Below are positions 48,669 to 60,827 of a stretch of DNA of 64,000 nt, piece by piece. Within the stretch, counting starts at the first letter, position 1. Each line of letters begins with the position of its first letter. The notes under the pieces are model-generated. The model saw nothing but the letters and a program-made list of their open reading frames with translations, did not search any database and was not told the DNA's origin. Source of the DNA: RUG100 sp050953405 (GTDB lineage Bacteria > Bacillota > Clostridia > Peptostreptococcales > Anaerovoracaceae); the NCBI GenBank assembly GCA_050953405.1, contig JBMNMP010000003.1, forward strand, positions 186,001-250,000, written 5' to 3'. The position numbers and the translations under genes were made by a program.

Positions 48669-50314
48669 GCAAGAAATCATTTATAAGGGGTGCGGCTATA
48701 CTGGGAGCCGCAGGGATCATGGTAAAGGTGCTGGGCGCCGTTTATCAGATCCCCTTCACCCAGATGATCGGTGCGGACGGAATGGCCGCATACAAGCCGG
48801 CCTATGATGTGTATACGGTCTTCATCGTTATTGCCACTTCCGGCATACCGGTGGCCGTATCCCGCATGGTGTCCGAGAGGATCATCGTGGGTAATTTTGA
48901 GGGAGGACACAGGGTGTTCCATATGTCCTTCCGTCTCATGCTGATAATCGGAGTCATTTCGGCAGCCATCATGTACTTTGGAGCGGATTTCATCGCACGG
49001 ATATCGGGGGTCGCGGAGAGTGCGCTCTCCATGCGGACCATAGCTCCGGCGCTGATAGTGGTGCCCGTGATGGCGGCATTCCGCGGTTATTATCAGGGAC
49101 AGCAGAACATGAAGCCGACGGCACTGTCGCAGGTGGTCGAGCAGGTGTTCCGCGTCATCTTCGGTCTGGTCACTGCTTATGTACTCTATAATTCCGTGAT
49201 CGGACTGTTCGCATCGCAGTCGGCGGGCGCACGCGGCGCGGCCGGCGGAGCTTTCGGGGCTACCATGGGCTCTATCGGCGGACTGGCAGTGATGGCCCTG
49301 GTATACATTCTCGACAGGAAGCATATCAAGTCGCGGGTGGCGCGCAGTGAAAACGTGGAACCCGAGAGCAACAAAGAGATCCTCAAGAAGATTCTCTGGT
49401 TCGCGGTGCCCATCACGCTGGGGGCCTGCATCGCTCCCATTATGAGTTACCTGGACGCACCGATCGTGAACTCGCGGCTGGTGGCTACCGGCTGGGCGGT
49501 GGATGTAGCCAAGAATCTGTACGGTCAGATCGGCGCCTATGTATCGCCGCTGGTAAATCTGCCGCAGGCGCTCTCGATGGCTCTTTCAATGAGCCTGGTA
49601 CCTCTCATATCATCGGCACACAAGACCAATGATATAGAAAGCATGCATTCGAACACCTCGCTGGCGGTGAGAGTGTCCGTGATGATCGGTATGCCGTGTG
49701 CAGCCGGCATGGCCGTGCTCGCGGAGCCGATACTGCTGCTGCTGTATTCCGGCCGTTCGGCGGAAGCTATCAATGCGGTGCCTACACTGGCGATATGGGC
49801 GATCAGCATCGTGTTTGTTTCCATCGTGCAGACCGTTTCCGGTATCCTCCAGGGTCTCGGCAAACAGTTCATACCGGTGCGCAATATGATAATCGGCATC
49901 GTGATCAAGGTAGTCCTCACATACATCCTGGTAGGGGTACACAGCCTCAACATCAAGGGAGCCGCCATAGCCACGCTGATCACTTATGTGGTGGTCGCCT
50001 CTCTGGATATGCACGCGACCAGGAAACACACCGGCGCCCGCATAGACATCAAGCTTACTTACATCAAGCCGCTGATAGCGACCGTCGTTATGGCCGCTGC
50101 GGCCTGGGGCGTGAACATGCTGCTGGCCGGCGGCGAGGTGACCCCGCACAACCTGATGGACAAGATCGCCTGTCTGGTCGCTGTAGTCGTGGCCGTCATC
50201 GTATACGCGGTGATGCTGCTGGTGACCAAGAGCATCGAACGCCGCGACCTTGAGAGTTTCAGCGCGGGTCAGAAAATGCTGAAGCTGGTTGACAGATTAG
50301 GGATAAAGTTATGA
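48665..50314 (+). CDS. MOP-family flippase, MurJ/SpoVB-like
   Basis: A 549-residue protein with about 14 transmembrane helices: KSFIRGAAILGAAGIMVKVLGA is the typical MurJ/SpoVB start, followed by RMVSERIIVGN and FRGYYQGQQNMKPTALSQ. It flips lipid-linked cell-wall precursors. In B. subtilis the position after mfd-spoVT is spoVB, followed by mazG (yabN), as here. Its function as MurJ or as SpoVB-type protein cannot be separated from sequence. Confidence 0.88.
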   Translation: MSKKSFIRGAAILGAAGIMVKVLGAVYQIPFTQMIGADGMAAYKPAYDVYTVFIVIATSGIPVAVSRMVSERIIVGNFEGGHRVFHMSFRLMLIIGVISAAIMYFGADFIARISGVAESALSMRTIAPALIVVPVMAAFRGYYQGQQNMKPTALSQVVEQVFRVIFGLVTAYVLYNSVIGLFASQSAGARGAAGGAFGATMGSIGGLAVMALVYILDRKHIKSRVARSENVEPESNKEILKKILWFAVPITLGACIAPIMSYLDAPIVNSRLVATGWAVDVAKNLYGQIGAYVSPLVNLPQALSMALSMSLVPLISSAHKTNDIESMHSNTSLAVRVSVMIGMPCAAGMAVLAEPILLLLYSGRSAEAINAVPTLAIWAISIVFVSIVQTVSGILQGLGKQFIPVRNMIIGIVIKVVLTYILVGVHSLNIKGAAIATLITYVVVASLDMHATRKHTGARIDIKLTYIKPLIATVVMAAAAWGVNMLLAGGEVTPHNLMDKIACLVAVVVAVIVYAVMLLVTKSIERRDLESFSAGQKMLKLVDRLGIKL

Positions 50315-51129
50315 TAACGGTAGAAGAATACAAATATCTGGACAAAAAAGCAGAGACGCGCGGTGAAGCTATCGCGCGTCTTGATGACATAGTGCACGTG
50401 CTGCGCATAAAATGCCCCTGGGACCGGGAGCAGGATCACAAGAGCCTCAGAAAGGGAATGATCGAGGAAGCTTATGAGGTGGTGGATGCCATCAACAAGG
50501 AGGACCTCGCAAATCTCAGGGAAGAGCTGGGAGATGTTCTGCTGCAGGTGGTCTTCCATGCCGTTCTCTGTGATGAAAGTGACGAATTCACGCTCACCGA
50601 TGTCATAAATGAGGAATGCGAAAAAATGATACGCCGCCATCCCCATGTTTTTTTATCTGAAGAAGCTAAAACAGTTGACAAAGTACTTGAAAAATGGGAG
50701 AATATCAAGGTAAAAGAGCACCATACGACATCTTATACGGAACGTTTGAAGGCCGTGCCTGATGCACTCCCGGCGTTGCTGCGCAGCAGCAAAATACAAA
50801 AACGTGCAGCGGAGGCAGGGTTCGACTGGGAGGATTCCAGAGGTGCTTTTGAGAAATTATCCGAAGAAACTGAAGAACTAATCGAAGCTTACAATGGTTC
50901 AGACAGCGCGGCTATCGAAGAGGAATTGGGGGATCTGCTGTTTTCGGCAGTAAATGTATCACGTTTTCTCGATGTGGACCCCGAAGAGGCTCTCCGGCGG
51001 GCGGCTGACAAATTCGTCAGGCGGTTTGAACAAGTTGAAACTTTGGCTGAACGATCCGGTAGACATATGAGCTTCATGGATCTGCAGGAGTTGGATGCCC
51101 TGTGGGACGAAGTCAAAAATAATGAGTAG
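50311..51129 (+). CDS. mazG: Nucleoside triphosphate pyrophosphohydrolase MazG
   Basis: A 272-residue MazG with two tandem helical domains: CPWDREQDHKSLRKGMIEEAYE and EELGDVLLQVVFHAVL in the first, FDWEDSRGAFEKLSEETEEL and EELGDLLFSAVNVSRF in the second. It hydrolyses non-canonical or excess NTPs. The start overlaps the MurJ-like gene by 4 nt (ATGA). In B. subtilis mazG/yabN precedes rqcP, as here with hup between. Confidence 0.93.
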   Translation: MITVEEYKYLDKKAETRGEAIARLDDIVHVLRIKCPWDREQDHKSLRKGMIEEAYEVVDAINKEDLANLREELGDVLLQVVFHAVLCDESDEFTLTDVINEECEKMIRRHPHVFLSEEAKTVDKVLEKWENIKVKEHHTTSYTERLKAVPDALPALLRSSKIQKRAAEAGFDWEDSRGAFEKLSEETEELIEAYNGSDSAAIEEELGDLLFSAVNVSRFLDVDPEEALRRAADKFVRRFEQVETLAERSGRHMSFMDLQELDALWDEVKNNE

Positions 51130-51181
51130 TTTCTGAGGGGGAATATGTCGTAGCATTATTAGTTTTAAGGAGGAATTGCTA

Positions 51182-51460
51182 ATGAACAAAGCTGAATTGA
51201 TCGCTGCAGTAGCGGAGAAGACAGGATTCACTAAGAAAGATGCAGAAAATGCAGTTAACGCAACGATGGGAGTTATAGAGGACACTCTGAAGCAGGGTGA
51301 AAAGGTACAGCTGATCGGTTTCGGAACATTTGAGGTTCGCCAGAGAAAGGCAAGGACCGGAAGGAACCCGAGAAAGCCTGGTGAAACAATTCAGATCGCA
51401 GCCAGCAAGGCACCTGTTTTCAAGGCAGGTAAGGCTCTGAAGGATTCAGTTAACAAATAA
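51182..51460 (+). CDS. hup: DNA-binding protein HU
   Basis: A 92-residue HU/IHF-type protein: MNKAELIAAVAEKTGFTKKD, the dimer core IEDTLKQGEKVQLIGFGTFE, and the DNA arm RKARTGRNPRKPGETIQI. It bends and compacts DNA. The ATG at 51182 follows AAGGAGGAATTGCTA; the in-frame TTG at 51176 is just a base upstream in that site. Followed by a terminator. Confidence 0.95.
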   Translation: MNKAELIAAVAEKTGFTKKDAENAVNATMGVIEDTLKQGEKVQLIGFGTFEVRQRKARTGRNPRKPGETIQIAASKAPVFKAGKALKDSVNK

Positions 51461-51483
51461 GAGGCTGATATAAAATGAAATCT

Positions 51484-51512
51484 AAGGGCAGCTGCGAAGG
51501 TTGCCCTTTTTG
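51484..51512 (+). terminator. Terminator after hup
   Basis: AAGGGCA (51484-51490) with TGCCCTT (51502-51508) and further T's. The next gene, rqcP, needs read-through or its own promoter. Confidence 0.75.
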
Positions 51513-51538
51513 ATTGTCACATGTAGAAGAGGAGAAGC

Positions 51539-51781
51539 ATGAGAATAGACAAATTCCTGAAGAATTCGCGGCTCATAAAGAGACGCTCGGTGGCCAAGGA
51601 GGCCTGTGACGGCGGCCGCATATCGATAAACGGAAAGACAGCAAAGGCGGGCAGCGATGTCGAAGTGGGAGACGTGATCAACATCCGCTTCGGCACAAAA
51701 GAAATCGCAGCACGCGTCTTTGAACTGAAGGAATCTCAGCGCAAGGAAGATGCTGCGAATATGTACGAAATTATCGGCTGA
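51539..51781 (+). CDS. rqcP: S4-domain protein RqcP/YabO
   Basis: An 80-residue S4 RNA-binding protein: MRIDKFLKNSRLIKRRSVAKEACDGG-type start with ISINGKTAKAGSDVEVGD. RqcP acts with RqcH in ribosome-associated quality control, helping alanine tail synthesis on stalled peptides. In B. subtilis it lies next to yabN (mazG) and this order supports the call. The ribosome binding site is GAGGAGAAG. Confidence 0.9.
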   Translation: MRIDKFLKNSRLIKRRSVAKEACDGGRISINGKTAKAGSDVEVGDVINIRFGTKEIAARVFELKESQRKEDAANMYEIIG

Positions 51782-51790
51782 AGCGCCGCT

Positions 51791-52339
51791 CTATTTGCTC
51801 AGCGGCCTGGTGCCCGCGAGGAGGCCTGTAGCCGCAAGGGCCGGGATGCGCGGCAGTACCTGCTTTCCGACAAAGGTGATCAGTGCTGTTTCGATCGGCA
51901 GCATGACTGCTGCTTTGATCAGTCTCGTGGGAATAAGGGCCCATACGCCGTCGCCCATGAGTATCGAGAGCCAGAACGTATCCAGACACAGATTCAGCAG
52001 CAGCACGACGACAGCCGCAGCCGCCAGAGATCTCGGCCAGCTGATGGGATGTTTGTACAACAGCAGGCCAAAGGCCAGTCCGGTGAGGAAGGCCGTGGCC
52101 GTGAAGCCGGGGAAGTAAGCTCCCGTAGGGAACAGCAGCATGCCGAGGATGTCGCCGACAGCATAGCAGGCTCCGGCCCACAGAGGGCCGTAGAGCATTG
52201 CGTTGATGGCAACCGGCAGGAAGCCGAAGCCGATGCGCAGTATCGGTGTGTTGATGGACAGAAATCTGGTGAGTATTATCTCCAGAGCGACCAGAAAGGC
52301 CATCACGATCAATTGAGTAGTAAACGATTTTCTTTTCAT
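51791..52339 (-). CDS. folT: ECF transporter S component FolT (folate)
   Basis: A 182-residue S component with about six transmembrane helices. The conserved folate-S motif FPTGAYFPGFTATAFLTG lies in the second half, and LRIGFGFLPVAINAMLYGP is typical too. A THF riboswitch upstream agrees. It uses a shared ECF module, possibly the one encoded elsewhere. Start ATG at 52339 follows AAAGGAG (minus strand). It converges on rqcP with a 10-bp gap. Confidence 0.93.
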   Translation of the reverse strand: MKRKSFTTQLIVMAFLVALEIILTRFLSINTPILRIGFGFLPVAINAMLYGPLWAGACYAVGDILGMLLFPTGAYFPGFTATAFLTGLAFGLLLYKHPISWPRSLAAAAVVVLLLNLCLDTFWLSILMGDGVWALIPTRLIKAAVMLPIETALITFVGKQVLPRIPALAATGLLAGTRPLSK

Positions 52340-52340
52340 T

Positions 52341-52389
52341 AAAAAACTCCTTTCTATAGTTGTAGTGCATTGCTACACTAAAGAAGGAG
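52341..52389 (-). terminator. THF-riboswitch expression platform: terminator-like hairpin over the folT ribosome binding site
   Basis: On the minus strand, CTCCTT (rev. of 52384-52389) pairs with AAGGAG (rev. of 52347-52352), with an inner GTAG/CTAC stem, and a run of six U follows just before the folT start. It hides the Shine-Dalgarno and could also stop transcription. Confidence 0.7.
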
Positions 52390-52410
52390 CTGATTCTCTT
52401 ATCCTTAATG

Positions 52411-52505
52411 TAGTAGCGGACGCAATACCGCATCGCAAGCTCGTTGCTTTTCGTCCACAGGCTACATCCCATCCTGAGGCACGTAACGCACGGTATTTAC
52501 TCTAC
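52411..52505 (-). ncRNA. THF riboswitch
   Basis: On the minus strand the sequence follows the tetrahydrofolate riboswitch consensus: GAGTAAATACCGTGCGTTACG at the 5' side, GGATGGGATGT in the middle, and GCGGTATTGCGTCCGCTAC at the 3' side. The flanking pairs close P1. It stands between the promoter and folT, the commonest context of the class. THF should switch folT off. Confidence 0.9.
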
Positions 52506-52512
52506 AAGAAAG

Positions 52513-52541
52513 AGTATAGCACAAGCTGTTCTTGAAGGCAA
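52513..52541 (-). promoter_or_regulatory. Promoter of folT
   Basis: On the minus strand TTGCCT (52536-52541) and TATACT (52513-52518), 17-bp gap. It overlaps the -35 region of the divergent MFS promoter. Confidence 0.75.
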
Positions 52542-52560
52542 TATTTCGATTTGATATACT
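52532..52560 (+). promoter_or_regulatory. Promoter of the MFS gene
   Basis: TTGAAG (52532-52537) and TATACT (52555-52560), 17-bp gap. Transcription should start near 52567, at the ATG itself. Confidence 0.7.
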
Positions 52561-52567
52561 GTTATCT

Positions 52568-53722
52568 ATGGACCTGCAAAAGCAATACATGAGCGTGTAT
52601 ACGTTCACATATGCGGCTGTCGGGGTGCTGAGCACTCTCATCAGTCAGTATCTCGACGGGATCGGGTTTTCGGGTGCGGAAATAGGCACGATCACCGCGG
52701 CAGGGACTTTTGTTTCTATTTTTGCGACCGCGTTCTGGGGCAAGGTTTACAGCGCCAGCCGCAGCAAACACATGACTGTCATGCTGATGCTGCTGGCGGC
52801 GGCCGGGATAGCCCTGATCGTGATGAACGTGAAAGCCTATCCGCTGTTCCTCCTGCTGTTCGGCGCGATGTACTTTTTCCAGTCACCGGCGATGTCACTG
52901 TCGGATGCGCTCTGCCTCGATGACGGGCAGATGTTCGGCAGCGTGAGGACTTTCGGAGCCATCGGCTTTGCCGCGGCTTCCTTCATCGGTGCTTATATTG
53001 CTCAGAAGACAGGTCTGCGCTGGATCTTCCCCATGTATGTCGTCTGCTACCTGGCAGCGGCTGCCTTCATATTTTCAATAGACCGCAGGAAACGGGCCGC
53101 CGGAGGCGGCTCGCAGGAAGAGGCCGCAGAAGAGAAAAAAACAAGGGGCGGATATCTGCAGCTGCTGCACAATCGCAAATACGTGATGCTGGTGCTGAGC
53201 GCTTTTTTCATCTACGGGCCTAACATTGCACACAATACATATTTCAGCTTTCTTTATCTGAAGGGCGGCGGCGAGCTGGCGGGAGTCGGGCTGGCCTTCT
53301 TCCTGATGGCGGAGAGCGAGGCACCCGTGATGGCCTGGACTACGTGGCTGGAGGAGAAAATCACCGTTGAAAAGCTGCTGCTGATCGCGATGATCGTTTC
53401 CATAGCCAGATTCTGCTGGTACGGCAGTCAGCCTCCGTACTATCTGCTGCTGGCGCTGTTCTTCACGCAGGGGATCGTCAACGGGATCATACTGGTCGAA
53501 TTCATCAGGTATGTGCACATCCTGGTCGGCCGCGAACAGAGCGGCGTAGGCATAGCAGCTTACTATGCGTTCCTCAGCTGCAGCACCATCAGCTGCCAGC
53601 TGATCGGCGGCGTCGTGCTCGATGACTTCGGAGCCGGCGGCGTCTATCTCTTCTTTGCCGGCTTCAATGTCATCGGACTGGTGCTTCACCTTGCATTTGG
53701 ATTGCACAGAAAGAAACAGTAG
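52568..53722 (+). CDS. MFS transporter (nucleoside H+ symporter-like), probably leaderless
   Basis: A 384-residue protein with 12 predicted transmembrane helices of the MFS_1/LacY-nucleoside-type pattern (GIGFSGAEIGTITAAGTFVS; FQSPAMSLSDALCLDDG; FGAIGFAAASFIGAYIA). The substrate is not identifiable. The ATG at 52568 has no ribosome binding site and lies 8 bp after the end of the -10 box, so the mRNA would begin at or next to the start codon. A longer frame from a TTG at 52532 would include the promoter. No operon partner. Confidence 0.82.
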   Translation: MDLQKQYMSVYTFTYAAVGVLSTLISQYLDGIGFSGAEIGTITAAGTFVSIFATAFWGKVYSASRSKHMTVMLMLLAAAGIALIVMNVKAYPLFLLLFGAMYFFQSPAMSLSDALCLDDGQMFGSVRTFGAIGFAAASFIGAYIAQKTGLRWIFPMYVVCYLAAAAFIFSIDRRKRAAGGGSQEEAAEEKKTRGGYLQLLHNRKYVMLVLSAFFIYGPNIAHNTYFSFLYLKGGGELAGVGLAFFLMAESEAPVMAWTTWLEEKITVEKLLLIAMIVSIARFCWYGSQPPYYLLLALFFTQGIVNGIILVEFIRYVHILVGREQSGVGIAAYYAFLSCSTISCQLIGGVVLDDFGAGGVYLFFAGFNVIGLVLHLAFGLHRKKQ

Positions 53723-53770
53723 TGCTATAATGAAGTCCTGTTTACGGGAAATCAAAAGGAGAAGGATTGC

Positions 53771-55213
53771 ATGAATAAGAGCGGAAAGAAATGGAAATCG
53801 GCTGCGGCCCTGCTGCTGGCACTGGCGCTGATAATGACCATGCCGGGGGTCGCCGCTGCAGAAGAAGCGGATGACGGTGGAGGAATACCGCCTGCAGAGA
53901 GCACGCTGATAACGTCTTTCGCGGGGCTGGATGCGGGCACTTCACAGCAGGAATACACGGTAGGCAAGCTGCAGTCCGAACTGCTGCTGCCGGCGACTGT
54001 CGATGTCGAAGCTGCAGGAGCGGACGGCACACAGCAGACGGCCTCTATAGATGTCAGCTGGACAGCGGCGGAAGGATCGCCGGCTTATGACAGCGGCAAG
54101 GCGGGAACCTACAGCTTCACGGTGGACAAGACAGCACTGCAGGAAAGCGGTTACACTGTTGCCGATGGAGTCCCGCTGCCTGTGATCAGGGTGACCCTGA
54201 AAAAGTCGCCGACCAGTATCGCGGGTATGCCGGCAGGCATGCAGGTCAGAGCCGGCAGGGCAGTCAGCTTTATAGTGAAAGTAAGCCCCGCCGGGGGCAG
54301 GAATCTGTATCTGCAGCAGTACAGCGGCGGCAGGTGGATCAGCCGCAGGAAGTATACGCTGCCGCAGAGCGAGGCTGCGGCCGGTATCGCAGTGACTCTG
54401 CCGGGCAGCTGGTATCGGCGGATCTATTCTACATGGCGCCTTTACGCACCGGCGACTTCCGCGGCGGAGGCAGCGGTCAGCTCTACCCTGAAGGTGCAGG
54501 CAATAAGGGTCTTCCAGAACCCGAAAGGCCGTTATCAGATAAAAGATTACATACCGACCAGAAAAACTACATATAATCTGAAAGTCGGCATTAGCGGATA
54601 CAAGGTCTATAAGGTGCAGAAAAGACTGCACTGTTATTATGGACGTTCAAAGTATACGGTAACAACGAGAGCTGTTGTCAGACGCTACCAGAGGAGACAC
54701 CATTTGAGGGTGACCGGAAGGGTGAACCTGGCCACCTGGATGAAGATGGGATTTTCAAGGCATAGCTGGTACTATGCCGATTCATATGTATATCCGATAC
54801 AGGTGACCGCTGCGAGCACGAAAAAGCAGTGCATCGAAGCCATGATCAAAGCAGCCTGCAAGTACCGGGGCACCAGGTATGTGTGGTGTGCGGCGGCAAG
54901 GCCGAAACAGGGCGTGGACTGTGCAGGGCTCGTGATACAGGCGCTGTATGCAGCGGGGATCGATCCCCTGCCGCAGGGCAGCCACGTATATGCATATGCA
55001 AAGAACGAGTACACGACGACACGCATGTGGCGCAATAAGAAGTTCAAGCACGTCAGCTTCAGGAAGAAGAAGCGCGGCGATATCATCTGCTACTATGGCC
55101 ATGTGTCCATATACCTCGGCCGCGGCAGGATGATCGAAGCTCTGCCGGGCAGGGTCACCAGGATCACGCGTGTGCGCGGCGGCGCCCGGGGCTGTCTGAG
55201 GCCGTTCGTGTAA
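53771..55213 (+). CDS. Secreted NlpC/P60-type peptidase with peptidoglycan-binding domain
   Basis: A 480-residue secreted protein: signal peptide (residues 1-31, cleaved after AAA-like VAAAEE), a beta-rich N-terminal part, a peptidoglycan-binding-1-like region (KVGISGYKVYKVQKRL, residues ~270-330), and a C-terminal NlpC/P60 domain with catalytic Cys384 in VDCAGLVIQ and His444 in YGHVSIYLG. It should cut peptidoglycan stem peptides. The ribosome binding site is AAAAGGAGAAGG. Upstream of the rRNA operon but unrelated to it. Confidence 0.88.
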   Translation: MNKSGKKWKSAAALLLALALIMTMPGVAAAEEADDGGGIPPAESTLITSFAGLDAGTSQQEYTVGKLQSELLLPATVDVEAAGADGTQQTASIDVSWTAAEGSPAYDSGKAGTYSFTVDKTALQESGYTVADGVPLPVIRVTLKKSPTSIAGMPAGMQVRAGRAVSFIVKVSPAGGRNLYLQQYSGGRWISRRKYTLPQSEAAAGIAVTLPGSWYRRIYSTWRLYAPATSAAEAAVSSTLKVQAIRVFQNPKGRYQIKDYIPTRKTTYNLKVGISGYKVYKVQKRLHCYYGRSKYTVTTRAVVRRYQRRHHLRVTGRVNLATWMKMGFSRHSWYYADSYVYPIQVTAASTKKQCIEAMIKAACKYRGTRYVWCAAARPKQGVDCAGLVIQALYAAGIDPLPQGSHVYAYAKNEYTTTRMWRNKKFKHVSFRKKKRGDIICYYGHVSIYLGRGRMIEALPGRVTRITRVRGGARGCLRPFV

Positions 55214-55688
55214 GCCGGAGAAACACTGAAAATCTTTTTTAAAAAAGGTGAGAAAAGGTGTTGACAAGCGAGCGAGAAATTAGTATTATATACAAGCTGT
55301 CGCAAGAGAGCGGGGCCCGAAAAGGCCCTAAGGAGCAAGCGAAGGCGGCTAAAAAGTTTTGAAAAAAACGAAAAAAGCCATTGACAAGAAGAGCTCAAAG
55401 CGATAGAATAACAGAGCACGCTAAAAAGAGCGAAGAGTTCGAAAACGGCGTGATGAACCTTGAAAACAACATAGTGTAGAAATTTAGTCATAAAGATGCG
55501 AGAGCATCAAGAACTAAAAAGAAACGATCATGGACAATTGCAACGCAAGAGAAAATGAGAGTTTCCGACAATTTCTAAACGAACCAAACAATAATTCGGA
55601 ACGAATTAGCAAAAGGCGCGAAAGCGTGAAAGAGTTCATAGAGATCGAACAAAAAGACTGATCGCGAGAGATCGCAATTAGATAAATC
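55214..55688 (+). promoter_or_regulatory. rRNA operon promoter and leader region with two promoters
   Basis: No gene lies in these 475 bp. Promoter 1: TTGACA (55261-55266), 17 bp, TATTAT (55284-55289). Promoter 2: TTGACA (55381-55386), 17 bp, TAGAAT (55404-55409). A long AT-rich leader with ACCTTGAAAAC (repeated in the 16S-23S spacer) follows. Confidence 0.85.
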
Positions 55689-57214
<1,526 letters not shown>

Positions 57215-57241
57215 CTCAAGTTTCTGCACTATGTGTTTTAT

Positions 57242-57318
<77 letters not shown>

Positions 57319-57606
57319 CATGTACCTTGAAAACTGAATATCCGAAAGTGTAAATTCAAATTTTACATAGTAAAAATTAATTTTACGAAACGAATCGAGG
57401 AATGCGCGAGAGCGCATCCAAAGTATTAGCTAAATGAAGCAAAACTAAGCGAACGCAGAGTTTTTCCCATTTGGCGGGTATAAAAAACGATTCATCGAGA
57501 AACCAGACCATTTTCACAAAAGAGAAAACAATAGTGAAGATAAGAAAATCCATCGTACGCTAGCGATGGTGGCCAGTTATATCGCGGAAGCGGTAGACAA
57601 GCAATA

Positions 57607-60508
<2,902 letters not shown>

Positions 60509-60575
60509 TGGTTTCTAAGGAAGACAGAAAGACACATGAGTAGGACATTCAGTTTTGAGGGTACATGACCCCATA

Positions 60576-60692
<117 letters not shown>

Positions 60693-60697
60693 TAACA

Positions 60698-60728
60698 AAC
60701 CAGCTTACTGAGGTAGGCTGGTTTTTTC
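60698..60728 (+). terminator. Terminator of the rRNA operon
   Basis: AACCAGC (60698-60704) pairs with GCTGGTT (60717-60723), with TACC inside, then TTTTTT. Confidence 0.85.
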
Positions 60729-60739
60729 TTGCTGTGCTC

Positions 60740-60768
60740 TTGACTAATCCATTAAAGAGATGTATTAT
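60740..60768 (+). promoter_or_regulatory. Promoter of htpG
   Basis: TTGACT (60740-60745), 17-bp gap, TATTAT (60763-60768). The CIRCE element begins 8 bp after it. Confidence 0.8.
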
Positions 60769-60776
60769 ATCATCTG

Positions 60777-60803
60777 TTAGCACTCATAGCATACGAGTGC
60801 CAA
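60777..60803 (+). promoter_or_regulatory. CIRCE element (HrcA operator)
   Basis: TTAGCACTC-N9-GAGTGCCAA, one base off the perfect consensus in the right arm. HrcA repressor binds it under non-stress conditions. It covers the likely transcription start of htpG. Confidence 0.92.
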
Positions 60804-60827
60804 AACAAATATGGAGGTTATTTCAAA

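Noticed and set aside
55214..55688. A possible small RNA gene in the rRNA leader
   Set aside because: The segment is explained by two promoters and processing leader; no independent terminator is visible.
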